Positions 13,720 to 22,289 of a stretch of 43,301 nucleotides of DNA are shown in pieces. Location: the IMG/VR virus record IMGVR_UViG_3300010373_000074, positions 1 to 43,301 of that record; one strand, written 5' to 3'. Position 1 is the stretch's first letter. Each line of letters begins with the position of its first letter. The notes below the pieces were generated by a model. The model saw nothing but the letters and a program-made list of their open reading frames with translations. It was not told where the DNA came from and searched no databases. Source of the stretch: a virus. The position numbers and the translations under genes are program-made.

Positions 13720-15915
13720 ATGCGCCAGAAGGGCGACAGCAAAATCATCGAGGAGGCTAAGCGACGCTTCAAAAAGTGCGAGGAGTGGGAAGCCGAAGCT
13801 CGCGCGCACTACAAAGACGACATGAAGTTCGCGGAGGGCGACCCGGACAACGGTTGGCAATGGAACGCGGGCTATGCTGACCAGCGCTCTCGTAACGGCA
13901 CACCAAGCCTCACGCTGAACAAGGTTCGCGAGCAGAACCTCCAGATCGTCAACGACGCGCGGCAGAACAAGCCGCAGATTCGCATTCAGCCGGTTGCTGA
14001 TGGCGCCTCGCGTGCGGCTGCCAAGGTGTTCGAAGGCATCGTTCGCCATATCGAATACATCAGCGATGCGCAGACGGCGTACGACACCGCGACGTATCAC
14101 CAGGTCTACGGCGGCATTGGCTACATCCGACTGCACGCCGAAGTTCCGCAGAACGACACATCATCGTTTGACCAGGAAATTTACATTCGGCGCGTAGCCG
14201 ATCCGCTGTCGGTGTATCTCGATCCTGACATTCAGCGTTACGATGGCTCCGACGCAACGTATGCCTTCGTGTTCGAGAACATGAAGCCGGAGACGTTTGA
14301 CGAGAAGTATCCGAAGTTCAAGGGTAAGGTTGCCAAAGAGGCGCTAGACGGCAACGACGATTGGGGCAACCGCGAGAACGTGCGCGTTGCCGAGTATTTC
14401 CGGCGTTCGCTGAAACAGACCGATACGCTGATGGAAGTGCCGCCGGGGTTATTTCCCGAGATGCCGAACGGCGGCACGATTCGTCGGAGTGAGCTGGAGC
14501 CGGAAGCGGCCGCGTTGCTGGACACGTTTGAGTTACGCACGCGGCCGATCATCGATCCGAAGGTCGAGTGGTTCAAGATCGCGGGCAGTGAGATTATCGA
14601 GCGCGGCGAATGGGCTGGGTCGTATATCCCGATTGCCCGTGTGGTTGGCGAAGAGACCGTGATTGACGGCAAGCTCGATCGCAAGGGACATACGCGCTCC
14701 AGCAAGGATGCGCAGCGGATATACGACTACTACTTCTCGGCGGCTGTCGAGCAGGTAGCGTTGCAGACGAAAACGCCTTGGCTCGTGAACATCGAGTCTA
14801 TCGAGAACTACGAGACCTATTGGGAGCACGCGAACCTCGATAACCGGCCGTATCTGCCATACAACGGGGTCAAAGACGGCGTTGCGCTGCCCAAGCCGGA
14901 GCGCGTGAATCCTCCCACGATGGCGCCAGCGTTTCTCCAGGGGTTGGAGATGGCGGCCAACGCGTTGATGCTCACCAGCGGCCAGTATCAGGCAGAGATG
15001 GGCGCCCCGAGCAACGAGCGCAGCGGCGTGGCGATCAATGCCCGGCAGCGGCAGGCGGACAACGCGACGTATCATTACGTCGATCACCTAGCCCAAGGCG
15101 TGCGCTATCTCGGTCGGATGATCGTCGATCTAGCGCCGAAAATCTACGACACCAAGCGCATCATGCGGATTGTGGGCGAAGACGGCAGCGAGAGCCACGT
15201 CATTCTCGACCCGAATGCACCGCAGGCGCACCAGGAGGTTGACGCCAACGACATCAGCGAAGCGGACGTGACGGCGATCTTCAATCCCGGTGTCGGGCAG
15301 TATCAGGTGGTGAGCGACATTGGCCCCGCGTTCGCCACGCGCCGGCAGGAAGCGTTCAACGCCATTTCGCAGATCATGGCGCACAACCCGCAGTTCATGA
15401 GCTTCGCGGGCGACATCATGTGGAAGGTGAGCGACTTCCCGTATAGCGACGAGTTGGAAGAGCGCTTCAAGCAGATGCTGCCTCCACAGGTTAAGGATGC
15501 GAACGGGCCGCCGCCGGAAGTTGCCGCGATGCAGCAGCAGATGGCGCAGATGCACCAGGCGGCGACGACCACGATACAGCAAGCCGGGCAGACGGTTGCG
15601 CAGCTCAAGCAGCAACTGACGGACCAGCAGCACGAGCAGGCGCGCAAGGATATGGAGTTGCGGCTCAAGTTCATGCAGATGGAAGCGGACGCAAAGGCGC
15701 GCGACTTTGACCAGCGCATGAAGGAGTATCAGGCCGAAACGGCGCGGATGCAGGCCGTTTCCAGCGTTGATCCCGAGGCCATGAAGCCGATTATTCGCGA
15801 GCTGGTCTCGCAGGCGTTGCAGACGCCTATCGTGCCGCTGATGGCGAAGCACGCAGCGGCGGAACAGGACATGCAGCCAGAGCCGCAAGAACCGGCCGGG
15901 CAGACGGTGCAGTGA
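13720..15915 (+). CDS. Portal protein, P22 gp1-like
   Basis: 731 residues, nearly the same as P22 gp1 (725), starting immediately after the terminase stop. The body has the P22-type portal pattern (WNAGYADQRSRNGTPSLTLN, VYGGIGYIRLH, VADPLSVYLDPDIQ). The last 150 residues form a long Gln-rich helix (PPEVAAMQQQMAQMHQAATT and on), matching the barrel helix that in P22 extends into the capsid and senses DNA fullness. Twelve copies form the ring through which DNA enters and leaves and on which gp4 assembles. The gene ends in a GTGA overlap with the next. Confidence 0.93.
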   Translation: MRQKGDSKIIEEAKRRFKKCEEWEAEARAHYKDDMKFAEGDPDNGWQWNAGYADQRSRNGTPSLTLNKVREQNLQIVNDARQNKPQIRIQPVADGASRAAAKVFEGIVRHIEYISDAQTAYDTATYHQVYGGIGYIRLHAEVPQNDTSSFDQEIYIRRVADPLSVYLDPDIQRYDGSDATYAFVFENMKPETFDEKYPKFKGKVAKEALDGNDDWGNRENVRVAEYFRRSLKQTDTLMEVPPGLFPEMPNGGTIRRSELEPEAAALLDTFELRTRPIIDPKVEWFKIAGSEIIERGEWAGSYIPIARVVGEETVIDGKLDRKGHTRSSKDAQRIYDYYFSAAVEQVALQTKTPWLVNIESIENYETYWEHANLDNRPYLPYNGVKDGVALPKPERVNPPTMAPAFLQGLEMAANALMLTSGQYQAEMGAPSNERSGVAINARQRQADNATYHYVDHLAQGVRYLGRMIVDLAPKIYDTKRIMRIVGEDGSESHVILDPNAPQAHQEVDANDISEADVTAIFNPGVGQYQVVSDIGPAFATRRQEAFNAISQIMAHNPQFMSFAGDIMWKVSDFPYSDELEERFKQMLPPQVKDANGPPPEVAAMQQQMAQMHQAATTTIQQAGQTVAQLKQQLTDQQHEQARKDMELRLKFMQMEADAKARDFDQRMKEYQAETARMQAVSSVDPEAMKPIIRELVSQALQTPIVPLMAKHAAAEQDMQPEPQEPAGQTVQ

Positions 15916-16241
15916 GCGACGCTCCAAAGCTTGCCGGCCACTCGTTCGTGCATACAGCCGAGGGCTGGAAGTGCGAGAAGTGCGAGCGGCTGTGGTGCAA
16001 CGTGGTGGCTCGGCAGCCTTCGTGGCCTGGTCATGTGCGCATGGACGATAGCGGCAACCGACTGCCCGAGCCCAGCACTCAGGGCATCGCGTGTGTGGGC
16101 GATCTGAATACGCAGGAGAATGAGCAGATCGACGCCGAGAAGCGGCGTATATGGGAGGCGCTTTGCGAAGCGGCAGGGCATCCGCTGCGGACTACGGTAG
16201 CCGAAGATGATGACCAACATCTTATGGGCTACTGCGGATGA
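15912..16241 (+). CDS. Hypothetical zinc-binding-like protein
   Basis: 109 residues from GTG 15912 (GTGA overlap with the portal gene). A CEKC pair occurs in HTAEGWKCEKCERLWCN, with further Cys at GIACVGD, EALCEAAG and the C-terminal YCG. This suggests a small metal-binding module. It lies between portal and scaffold, where P22 itself has no comparable gene. No family is recognised. Confidence 0.62.
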   Translation: MSDAPKLAGHSFVHTAEGWKCEKCERLWCNVVARQPSWPGHVRMDDSGNRLPEPSTQGIACVGDLNTQENEQIDAEKRRIWEALCEAAGHPLRTTVAEDDDQHLMGYCG

Positions 16242-16423
16242 AGCCGCCGGCTCACCAAGTCTCCAAACTGGAGGCAGAGTACGGCAAGGGCATGAAATCG
16301 GCGCATTGCGGCATATGTCGGCATTTCGGCCCGCCGCACGATTGCGAAGTGGTTATTGGCACCGTCAATAGCGATGGATGGTGCAAATATTTCGCGTCGG
16401 GAAACCCATTGAAGGCCAACTGA
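16238..16423 (+). CDS. Small four-cysteine protein, HiPIP-like pattern
   Basis: 61 residues from ATG 16238 (ATGA overlap). Cysteines at 24, 27, 36 and 49 are arranged as HCGICRHF..., DCEVVIG..., DGWCKYF. This spacing and the GWCKYF ending resemble the high-potential iron-sulphur (HiPIP) pattern and small proteins near P22-type portal genes that carry that annotation. The four cysteines could hold an iron-sulphur cluster or a zinc ion. Its location between portal and scaffold suggests an assembly role, but this is not known. Confidence 0.62.
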   Translation: MKPPAHQVSKLEAEYGKGMKSAHCGICRHFGPPHDCEVVIGTVNSDGWCKYFASGNPLKAN

Positions 16424-16479
16424 CGGAACGGGCTACCAGGGACCGTAATTCCTGCGGCGGCTACAACCCAAGGAACACC

Positions 16480-17235
16480 ATGAGCGAGACGACCGAGGCT
16501 CCGGCGACCGAGCCCACCGACACCACGAATACCGCCCCTGCGGAGGGCGTACAGGCCACCGAGGCGCCGGCCGCGCCAGAGCAACAGGAGCCAACACCAG
16601 CCGCCACAGAGGCGCCCCCGAAGGAGGATTGGCGCGAGCAGCGCATCCGGGCTCTCACGGCCAAGCACGCCGCCGAAGCTGAGCGCGCGCGGGCTCTGGA
16701 GGAGCGGCTAGAGGCGTTGACGCGGGCACAGGCGCAGCCGGCCCAGCCAACAGCTACGCCCGCTCAGCAGACCGCCGCAGTGCCGCAGAACGATATGGAA
16801 GCGCGGGTTGCGGCGGAGGTGGAGCGCCGACAGTTCGATGAGGCGTGCAACAACACCTATAGCGCGGGCAAGTCCAAGTTCACGGACTTTGACGACGCGG
16901 TGAAGGGCTTCACGCTCATCGGCGGTGCGCCGAAGCCGTTCCTAGAGGCGGTGACGGCGCTTGAGCACGGCGCGGACGTGTTCTACGCGCTCGGCAAAGA
17001 CCCCGGCGAGGCCATTCACATCATCGGCCTGCCGCCGGCCAAACAAGCAATTGCGTTGGCGAAGCTGGAGGCCAAGCTAACGGCTCCTCCGCCGCCCAAG
17101 GCAGTTTCGCGGGCGCCATCTCCCATCTCGCCCATTGCTCCTGGCAATGAGGTTGACGAAAACGCAGAGCCGGACCCGGCCGAGAACCCGAAAGCCTATA
17201 TGGCATGGGTAGCTAAGCGTGTTGCTAGGCGGTAA
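16480..17235 (+). CDS. Scaffolding protein, P22 gp8-position
   Basis: 251 residues from ATG 16480, with AAGGA upstream; the frame is open earlier but would overlap the small Cys gene. The N-terminal 50 residues are Pro/Ala/Thr/Glu-rich and disordered; a coiled-coil helix follows (KHAAEAERARALEERLEALT), then a Pro/Gln-rich part and a more ordered region (FTDFDDAVKGFTLIGG). The C-terminus is short and basic (YMAWVAKRVARR), like the coat-binding helix-turn-helix at the end of P22 gp8. Composition, length (P22 gp8 is 303) and position between portal and coat make it the scaffold that shapes the prohead and then leaves. Confidence 0.82.
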   Translation: MSETTEAPATEPTDTTNTAPAEGVQATEAPAAPEQQEPTPAATEAPPKEDWREQRIRALTAKHAAEAERARALEERLEALTRAQAQPAQPTATPAQQTAAVPQNDMEARVAAEVERRQFDEACNNTYSAGKSKFTDFDDAVKGFTLIGGAPKPFLEAVTALEHGADVFYALGKDPGEAIHIIGLPPAKQAIALAKLEAKLTAPPPPKAVSRAPSPISPIAPGNEVDENAEPDPAENPKAYMAWVAKRVARR

Positions 17236-17243
17236 GCAGCGTA

Positions 17244-17420
17244 ATGCCATACGTTATCGTCTATAGCCTCCGTGAAGATAAGACGTTCCAGTGCAATGTG
17301 GATGAAAGCACTGCCGCCAAGGCTAAGCTGAATGGTGCCACGGTAAGTTACCAGCCGTTTGAAGGCATTCCTTTCGAGTCTCGCTACTTTTCGGAGCGGA
17401 CTGCGGCCAGTAGTAACTAA
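17244..17420 (+). CDS. Small hypothetical protein, 58 aa
   Basis: An open frame from ATG 17244 to TAA 17420, in the gap between scaffold and coat. The translation is protein-like: strands (PYVIVYSLREDKTFQCNVDE), a helix (STAAKAKLNGAT) and aromatic residues (FEGIPFESRYFSERT). It lies 8 bases after the scaffold stop, with only a weak GGTAAG upstream. Real coding is likely because the composition and codon use match neighbours, but no family is recognised. Confidence 0.58.
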   Translation: MPYVIVYSLREDKTFQCNVDESTAAKAKLNGATVSYQPFEGIPFESRYFSERTAASSN

Positions 17421-17595
17421 ACCCGACTTCCGCCGGGATTTTGCGGATGCGACGGGCTTAAAGCCAACCCTTCTGTGCGGGGAATAGCACTGCGGCGTGC
17501 CTATTTCGGAATTGGATGCGGATTCTACACGGCTTTTCTTCCATTTCCTGAAACTGCCCCAAGAACTGAATTGTGAGGGGCAATCAGACAGCACG

Positions 17596-17618
17596 ATCAC
17601 GCTCTTGGAGCGCGTGAT
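17596..17618 (+). other. Hairpin before coat gene
   Basis: The 222 bases from 17421 to 17642 hold no gene. Within them ATCACG (17596-17601) plus CTC (17602-17604) pairs with GAG (17608-17610) plus CGTGAT (17613-17618), with a 2-base bulge, followed by TATATTT. It resembles a weak terminator or RNA-processing site and is 15 bases upstream of the coat ribosome binding site (AGGAG). It could stabilise or define the 5' end of the coat message. Confidence 0.35.
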
Positions 17619-17642
17619 TATATTTCAGGAGACCTATTCGCT

Positions 17643-18893
17643 ATGGCGAATAACCTAATTACGCCAGTTAAGATCGCGTTGACCGCGATCGAGCTTTGGA
17701 AAAACAGCAACGCCTTCGTTCGCAGCGTCACTCAGGAGTATGTGAACGAGTTCGCGCGCACGGGCGCGAAGGCTGGCACGCAAATCCGCATCCGCAAGCC
17801 GGTGGACTTCATCGTGCAGACCGGCCCGACGACCACCGTTCAGGATGTCGTGGAAAGCTACACCACCCTGACGGTCGCGACGCAGAAGAACGAGTCGTTC
17901 TCGTTCAGCTCTGCCGATCTGACGATGGTGATTGACGACTTCACCCGGCGCTACATCCGCCCGGCCGTCAACAACATGGCCGGCGCCGTTGCTGGCGACA
18001 TGATGAGCGCTATCGAAGGTCAGTCCTCGGGCTGGGCTGCCACCTACGACAGCTCGGGCAACTTGCTGACCCCGACGATGGCGGCGTGGCTGAATGCAGC
18101 GGCAAACCTCACGCTGAACTCGGTCCCGGATTCGCGGATGCTGGCGGTCACGCATCCGTCGAGCATGGCGAACTCGGTTGCCACGTTCTCCAACCTGTTC
18201 AACAGCCAGCAGCGCATTGGCCAGCAGTACGAGAACGGCGTGATTACCCACGCGCTCGGCATGGACTGGATGAACGAGGTTACAACGCTCGTTCACACCA
18301 CCGGCACGCTGGCGGCTTCTGGCAGCACCTACACGGCTGGCAAGGGGTGGAGCTTCGGCACGGTCTCTGGTGCGAACCAGACGGGCAGCTCGATCACGAC
18401 GGCGGCGCTGACCGGCACGCTCAAGAAGGGCGACATCATTCGCATTGCTGGCGTGAACGCGGTTAACCGCATCACCAAGGCGGATACGGGATTGTTGCAG
18501 ACGTTCGTTGTCACGGCAGACGTGGCGAGCGGCGCGACCAGCATTCCGATCTATCCGGCTCTCACGCCGTCCAATGCTGGCGTCTCGGTGCCCTACCAGA
18601 CGGTGATGAGCAGCCCGGCCAACAGCGCGGTCATTTACTGCGTCACTGCAGCCAGCAGCCAGTATCGCAAGAACCTGGTGTTCAACCCGATGGCTGTCAC
18701 TCTTGCGATGGTCGATCTTGAGGGCGATCTCGCTGGCGCCAACGTGTCGCGCCAGACGCAGGACGGCATTTCGATGCGTGTCGCTAGCCAGTGGATTTTT
18801 ACCACTGACCAGAACCCGACCCGTCTCGACGTGCTCTATGGCAATGCCGTTTTGATGCCCGAATGGATTACAACCGTTGCCGATCCGGTCTGA
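17643..18893 (+). CDS. Major capsid (coat) protein, P22 gp5-like
   Basis: 416 residues; P22 gp5 has 430. Strong ribosome binding site (CAGGAG, 17626-17631). The N-terminus (ALTAIELWKNSNAFVRSVTQ) and the central KPVDFIVQTGPTTTVQDVVE region match the P22 coat pattern, and a Gly/Ser/Thr-rich inserted region at about 210-320 corresponds to the extra I-domain of P22-type coats. The C-terminus (SRQTQDGISMRVASQWIF) is the usual conserved ending with a Tyr/Gly-rich coda. It forms the icosahedral head. The gap before it suggests separate control for high expression. Confidence 0.9.
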   Translation: MANNLITPVKIALTAIELWKNSNAFVRSVTQEYVNEFARTGAKAGTQIRIRKPVDFIVQTGPTTTVQDVVESYTTLTVATQKNESFSFSSADLTMVIDDFTRRYIRPAVNNMAGAVAGDMMSAIEGQSSGWAATYDSSGNLLTPTMAAWLNAAANLTLNSVPDSRMLAVTHPSSMANSVATFSNLFNSQQRIGQQYENGVITHALGMDWMNEVTTLVHTTGTLAASGSTYTAGKGWSFGTVSGANQTGSSITTAALTGTLKKGDIIRIAGVNAVNRITKADTGLLQTFVVTADVASGATSIPIYPALTPSNAGVSVPYQTVMSSPANSAVIYCVTAASSQYRKNLVFNPMAVTLAMVDLEGDLAGANVSRQTQDGISMRVASQWIFTTDQNPTRLDVLYGNAVLMPEWITTVADPV

Positions 18894-18917
18894 TCATTGG
18901 GAATAGGAGCTAATTAA

Positions 18918-19382
18918 ATGGCGTTCGATCATCTTCGATTCCCAATCACGCGGTATCATCCGGTGCTTGGCAAGCGCACTGCCGACACGCACGACGACCT
19001 TGATCGCGTGTTTGTCGGTCCGGAGCACAACTGGTTCGAGACTCCGGAAGAGGCTGACATGCACCGCACTGCGGCAGAGGCCGCGATGGTGCTGCACAAC
19101 AGCACTCGGATGCGTGTCGATACCATCGCTTCCGAGGGCGACCCGGATAGCGAGACGCCCGATCTTGCCGAGCAGACCGATATCTGCACGGTCGTCAACA
19201 GCGTGCAGCACCAGGAATACGTGGTGAAACCGATCCTGGAGGCTCCGACCGACGAGGAGCGGCAGGAGCAGGCGGCTCGCGTTGAGAAGGCGGCGCAGAA
19301 GCGTCGTGACGACCTGGCGCGCGAGGCTGATGTTCGTGTGGAGGCAACGCCCGCTTCCCACGAAGAGTCTTCGGCGGGCTAA
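18918..19382 (+). CDS. Hypothetical protein after coat gene
   Basis: 154 residues from ATG 18918, with AGGAG 8 bases upstream. The sequence is acidic and partly disordered; recognisable blocks are FPITRYHPVLGKRTADTHDD, FVGPEHNWFETPEEADMH and a charged C-terminal helix (EERQEQAARVEKAAQKRRDD). Head-region proteins of this type are sometimes decoration or completion proteins, but I see no motif. The stop is directly followed by the GTG of the gp4-like gene. Confidence 0.66.
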   Translation: MAFDHLRFPITRYHPVLGKRTADTHDDLDRVFVGPEHNWFETPEEADMHRTAAEAAMVLHNSTRMRVDTIASEGDPDSETPDLAEQTDICTVVNSVQHQEYVVKPILEAPTDEERQEQAARVEKAAQKRRDDLAREADVRVEATPASHEESSAG

Positions 19383-20228
19383 GTGACTACCGCACGCGAA
19401 ATTATCGACCTCGCGTTGCGCGACGCTGGTGTTCTCGGTGTGGGGCAAACGGCCTCCGCCGAGGACACCAACGGCGGCTTGCGTCGGCTCAACATGATGC
19501 TCGGTCAGTGGAATGCGCAGAGGTTTCTCGTATTCCGCCTGATGGACGCGTGGTGCCAATCCACGGGTGCGATCAACTACCAGGTCGGACCCGGAGGAGA
19601 CATTGACATGCCGGTGCGCCCCGCTCGCATAGAGGGGGCATTCTTCCGGCAGGGCGGCTCAACGCCGCACGAGTTTACACTGGACGGCAGCATTACAGAC
19701 GGTTCCGATGTTCTCGCTCCGGCTATTACGGGCGGCAACATCATAGATTGGCCGCTTAGGCTTATGGAGAGCCGTGAGGAATACAACTCAATCGCCCTGA
19801 AGGGATTGGGTATGTTTCCTACGGCTGCTTACTATGATCCGCAGATGCCGTTCGGGCGGCTGTATGTGTGGGCGGTGCCGCCATCGGCTTACGAGCTGCA
19901 TATTCTGGTGCGGGCTCCGTTGCAGACGTTCCCGAATTTGAGCGACAACTTTCTGCTGCCTCCAGAGTATGACGAGGCGATTCACTACAACCTCGTGGTG
20001 CGGTTGCAGGCGGCTTACGGGCTGTCTCCCACACCATTTGCGATTGACCGTGCGCGCAATGCGATGAGCGTCATTCGCTCCGCCAACGCGCAAATCCCGC
20101 TGGCGAGGATGCCTGCCGCTCTTTGGCATAGGCATGTAGGGCAGGGCAGTTATGGTGTCGGGGCGTTCGGGTTCGCGCCGTCTGCATCGGATGGAAAGTT
20201 CATTTTGAATAAGAGCACATTAGGATGA
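19383..20228 (+). CDS. Tail accessory factor, P22 gp4-like
   Basis: 281 residues from GTG 19383, directly after the previous stop. The N-terminal helix block (TTAREIIDLALRDAGVLGVG, then GLRRLNMMLGQWNAQRF) is the usual beginning of P22 gp4-type proteins, the first tail factor to bind under the portal, which helps to keep packaged DNA inside. P22 gp4 has 166 residues; this version is longer because of a beta-rich C-terminal half (INYQVGPGGDIDMPVRPARI and on), as in many gp4 homologues outside Salmonella. Placement after coat matches P22. Confidence 0.85.
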   Translation: MTTAREIIDLALRDAGVLGVGQTASAEDTNGGLRRLNMMLGQWNAQRFLVFRLMDAWCQSTGAINYQVGPGGDIDMPVRPARIEGAFFRQGGSTPHEFTLDGSITDGSDVLAPAITGGNIIDWPLRLMESREEYNSIALKGLGMFPTAAYYDPQMPFGRLYVWAVPPSAYELHILVRAPLQTFPNLSDNFLLPPEYDEAIHYNLVVRLQAAYGLSPTPFAIDRARNAMSVIRSANAQIPLARMPAALWHRHVGQGSYGVGAFGFAPSASDGKFILNKSTLG

Positions 20229-22279
20229 CGGGTTTCCCATGGGCTTCCGGAGATGAACTGGATGCTGATGATCTGAACGATGCGATTAATTCTCGCGCTC
20301 CTTCGGTTGCTCTGACAAATGCAGATACCGCTTTAGCAAACGCAGCTGCGGCCCAGACCGCAGCTAACGATGCGGCTACGGCGGCGATTGCTGCGCAAGC
20401 TACGGCAGATGCCGCGTTGCCGTTGTCTGGCGGCACAATGTTGGGCGACCTGACTCTAAAGGGAGACCCCACCGCTCCTCTACACGCGGCCACGAAGCGA
20501 TATGTGGACGCCACAAGTGGGAATGTAACCGGTCCTAGTAGCAGCATATCCGGAAATATCGTCGCGTTCGATGGTACCGGTGGAACGTCGATATCTGATG
20601 CTGGGATTTCGACATCGTTAGGAGGGATACAAGCTAACTCTACGGGGAGTTTCTTTACCAATCAGTCTACTCCTGCCGTTCTTTTTAAGGTGGGCGACAG
20701 GTTATACGGAGGGGCGGCCACCGTTTATAACGGTGAATTTCCGCAAAGCAGTGGTAATACGACGTGGGCCGATGCCGTCTGGGGCTTTTGTATCGTTGGC
20801 GCATCCGATTGGGGCGTGATCGACGATCATAGTGTCCAAGCGATTACCGCAGTGTCTCAGGCATCGGAAACGATTCCCGTTGGCTCCCAAGGGGCTATGG
20901 GCGGCCAATTTTTAAGTTACAATCCCGCAGCGACACAAACTGTGTCGAGCTGGGGTGTTTACGCGGAGTCTCGACGCATAGACGGCGCCAACAACGCTAT
21001 ATTTGGCGCGGAGATTGATACAGCCAATCTGGGGAATGACGTATATAGCGGCCCTACGTTTGCCAATTCAGCCGGATTCTCTGCTGGTCTATGGGTGGCC
21101 AGTGGGGCTGGGATGGACCCAGCACTACTTACTCCGTCAACCTGGGCAATCGGCATTGCCAATAACGGCAGCACGTTCAACGTCGGAATAAACTTCCACA
21201 CAGCAGCCATCACCGGCACTGATGGAACGTCCGGGTTCGGACAAGCGATATTCATGGGGCCACATCAGGGCCTGTCATGGTCGAATATGTCCGGCGAGGA
21301 GACGGCCAGGATATACGGCACTGGAACCGTAGCCGCAAACGAACAGGATTTGGTGTTCCAAGATGCCGGAACGACGGTCTTTCAGGGAACCAGCCAAGTA
21401 TTCCAGGTTTCTCACATCGCAAACGCCGTCAACGGTGTAAATATACATCCATCCGCAACCGGTAATCCGACCGGCGTATTCGCATTCGGATCGGATGCCA
21501 ACGTTGCCCTACAATTGTCTCCGCAGGGGAGTGCCCCGGTACTTTTCACATCAAACATAACTCCAAATATAGACAATGGGTTTTCATGCGGTCAAAGCGG
21601 CTCCCGTTGGAGTTCGATATGGGCAGCAAACGGCACGATTCAGACATCCGATCCGACACTGAAGACCGATATAGCGCCGCTCCCGTCAGTACTTTCTCTG
21701 GTCGCAGACCTGTCGCCCGTTACTTACAAATGGAAGGACGGCGGCTTATCGCCGGAGGCGAAGCTGGTTGAGGTAGACGAACCGGTATTTAAGACCGTCA
21801 CTGAGACGGTAGACGAGCCAGAGGTTCAGAAGGACGGAACCGTGCGACTGGTAAGTCATACCAAGCAACGTAGAGAGCCGGTTGTTGACTTATTGCCGGT
21901 ATTGGATGCGACAGGGAAGCCGGTTGTCGATCGGATTATTGCCAGGACAGTGCGGAACGACAAAGGCCATCGTGAGCACGTTATGGAAGACCGGCCCAGA
22001 ATGCACGCCGTCCATCGGACGGAGAAAGTCACCAAAACCATTTACGAAAACGTTTCCCGCCCTGGGAAGCGCACGCATTGGGGATTCTTGGCGCCAGACG
22101 TAAAATCCGCATTTGAAAAGATGTCGATGGACTTTGGCGGATACATTAAGGGCGAGGATGGGACAGAGGCCATTCGCCCAGACCAACTGATCCCCGTTCT
22201 TTGGAAGGCCGTTCAAGAGCTTTCTGAAGAAATTACATCGCTCAAAGAGCGTTTGGCTAAGCCAAATACGGCGCACTGA
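20225..22279 (+). CDS. Tail fibre with S74 chaperone domain
   Basis: 684 residues from ATG 20225 (ATGA overlap). N-terminal part: FPWASGDELDADDLNDAINS, then Ala-rich helical repeats and a fibre motif (LPLSGGTMLGDLTLKGDP). The long middle is Gly/Ser/Thr-rich beta structure. From Ser475 an intramolecular chaperone/peptidase S74 domain begins (TSDPTLKTDIAPLPSVLSLV), which trimerises the fibre and cuts itself off at the Ser-Asp site. The domain is 210 residues because of an unusual charged insert at about 503-610 before HWGFLAPDV. Fibre proteins bind host surface glycans. P22 has no gene in this position, so it is an addition. Confidence 0.82.
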   Translation: MTGFPWASGDELDADDLNDAINSRAPSVALTNADTALANAAAAQTAANDAATAAIAAQATADAALPLSGGTMLGDLTLKGDPTAPLHAATKRYVDATSGNVTGPSSSISGNIVAFDGTGGTSISDAGISTSLGGIQANSTGSFFTNQSTPAVLFKVGDRLYGGAATVYNGEFPQSSGNTTWADAVWGFCIVGASDWGVIDDHSVQAITAVSQASETIPVGSQGAMGGQFLSYNPAATQTVSSWGVYAESRRIDGANNAIFGAEIDTANLGNDVYSGPTFANSAGFSAGLWVASGAGMDPALLTPSTWAIGIANNGSTFNVGINFHTAAITGTDGTSGFGQAIFMGPHQGLSWSNMSGEETARIYGTGTVAANEQDLVFQDAGTTVFQGTSQVFQVSHIANAVNGVNIHPSATGNPTGVFAFGSDANVALQLSPQGSAPVLFTSNITPNIDNGFSCGQSGSRWSSIWAANGTIQTSDPTLKTDIAPLPSVLSLVADLSPVTYKWKDGGLSPEAKLVEVDEPVFKTVTETVDEPEVQKDGTVRLVSHTKQRREPVVDLLPVLDATGKPVVDRIIARTVRNDKGHREHVMEDRPRMHAVHRTEKVTKTIYENVSRPGKRTHWGFLAPDVKSAFEKMSMDFGGYIKGEDGTEAIRPDQLIPVLWKAVQELSEEITSLKERLAKPNTAH

Positions 22280-22289
22280 GGATTTGAGA

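Noticed and set aside
15130-15927. 265-codon minus-strand frame opposite the portal gene
   Set aside because: Its Leu/Arg/His-rich product is the mirror of the Gln-rich portal helix; there is no start signal.
17655-18296. 213-codon minus-strand frame opposite the coat gene
   Set aside because: Shadow of strong codon bias in the coat gene; no protein-like pattern.
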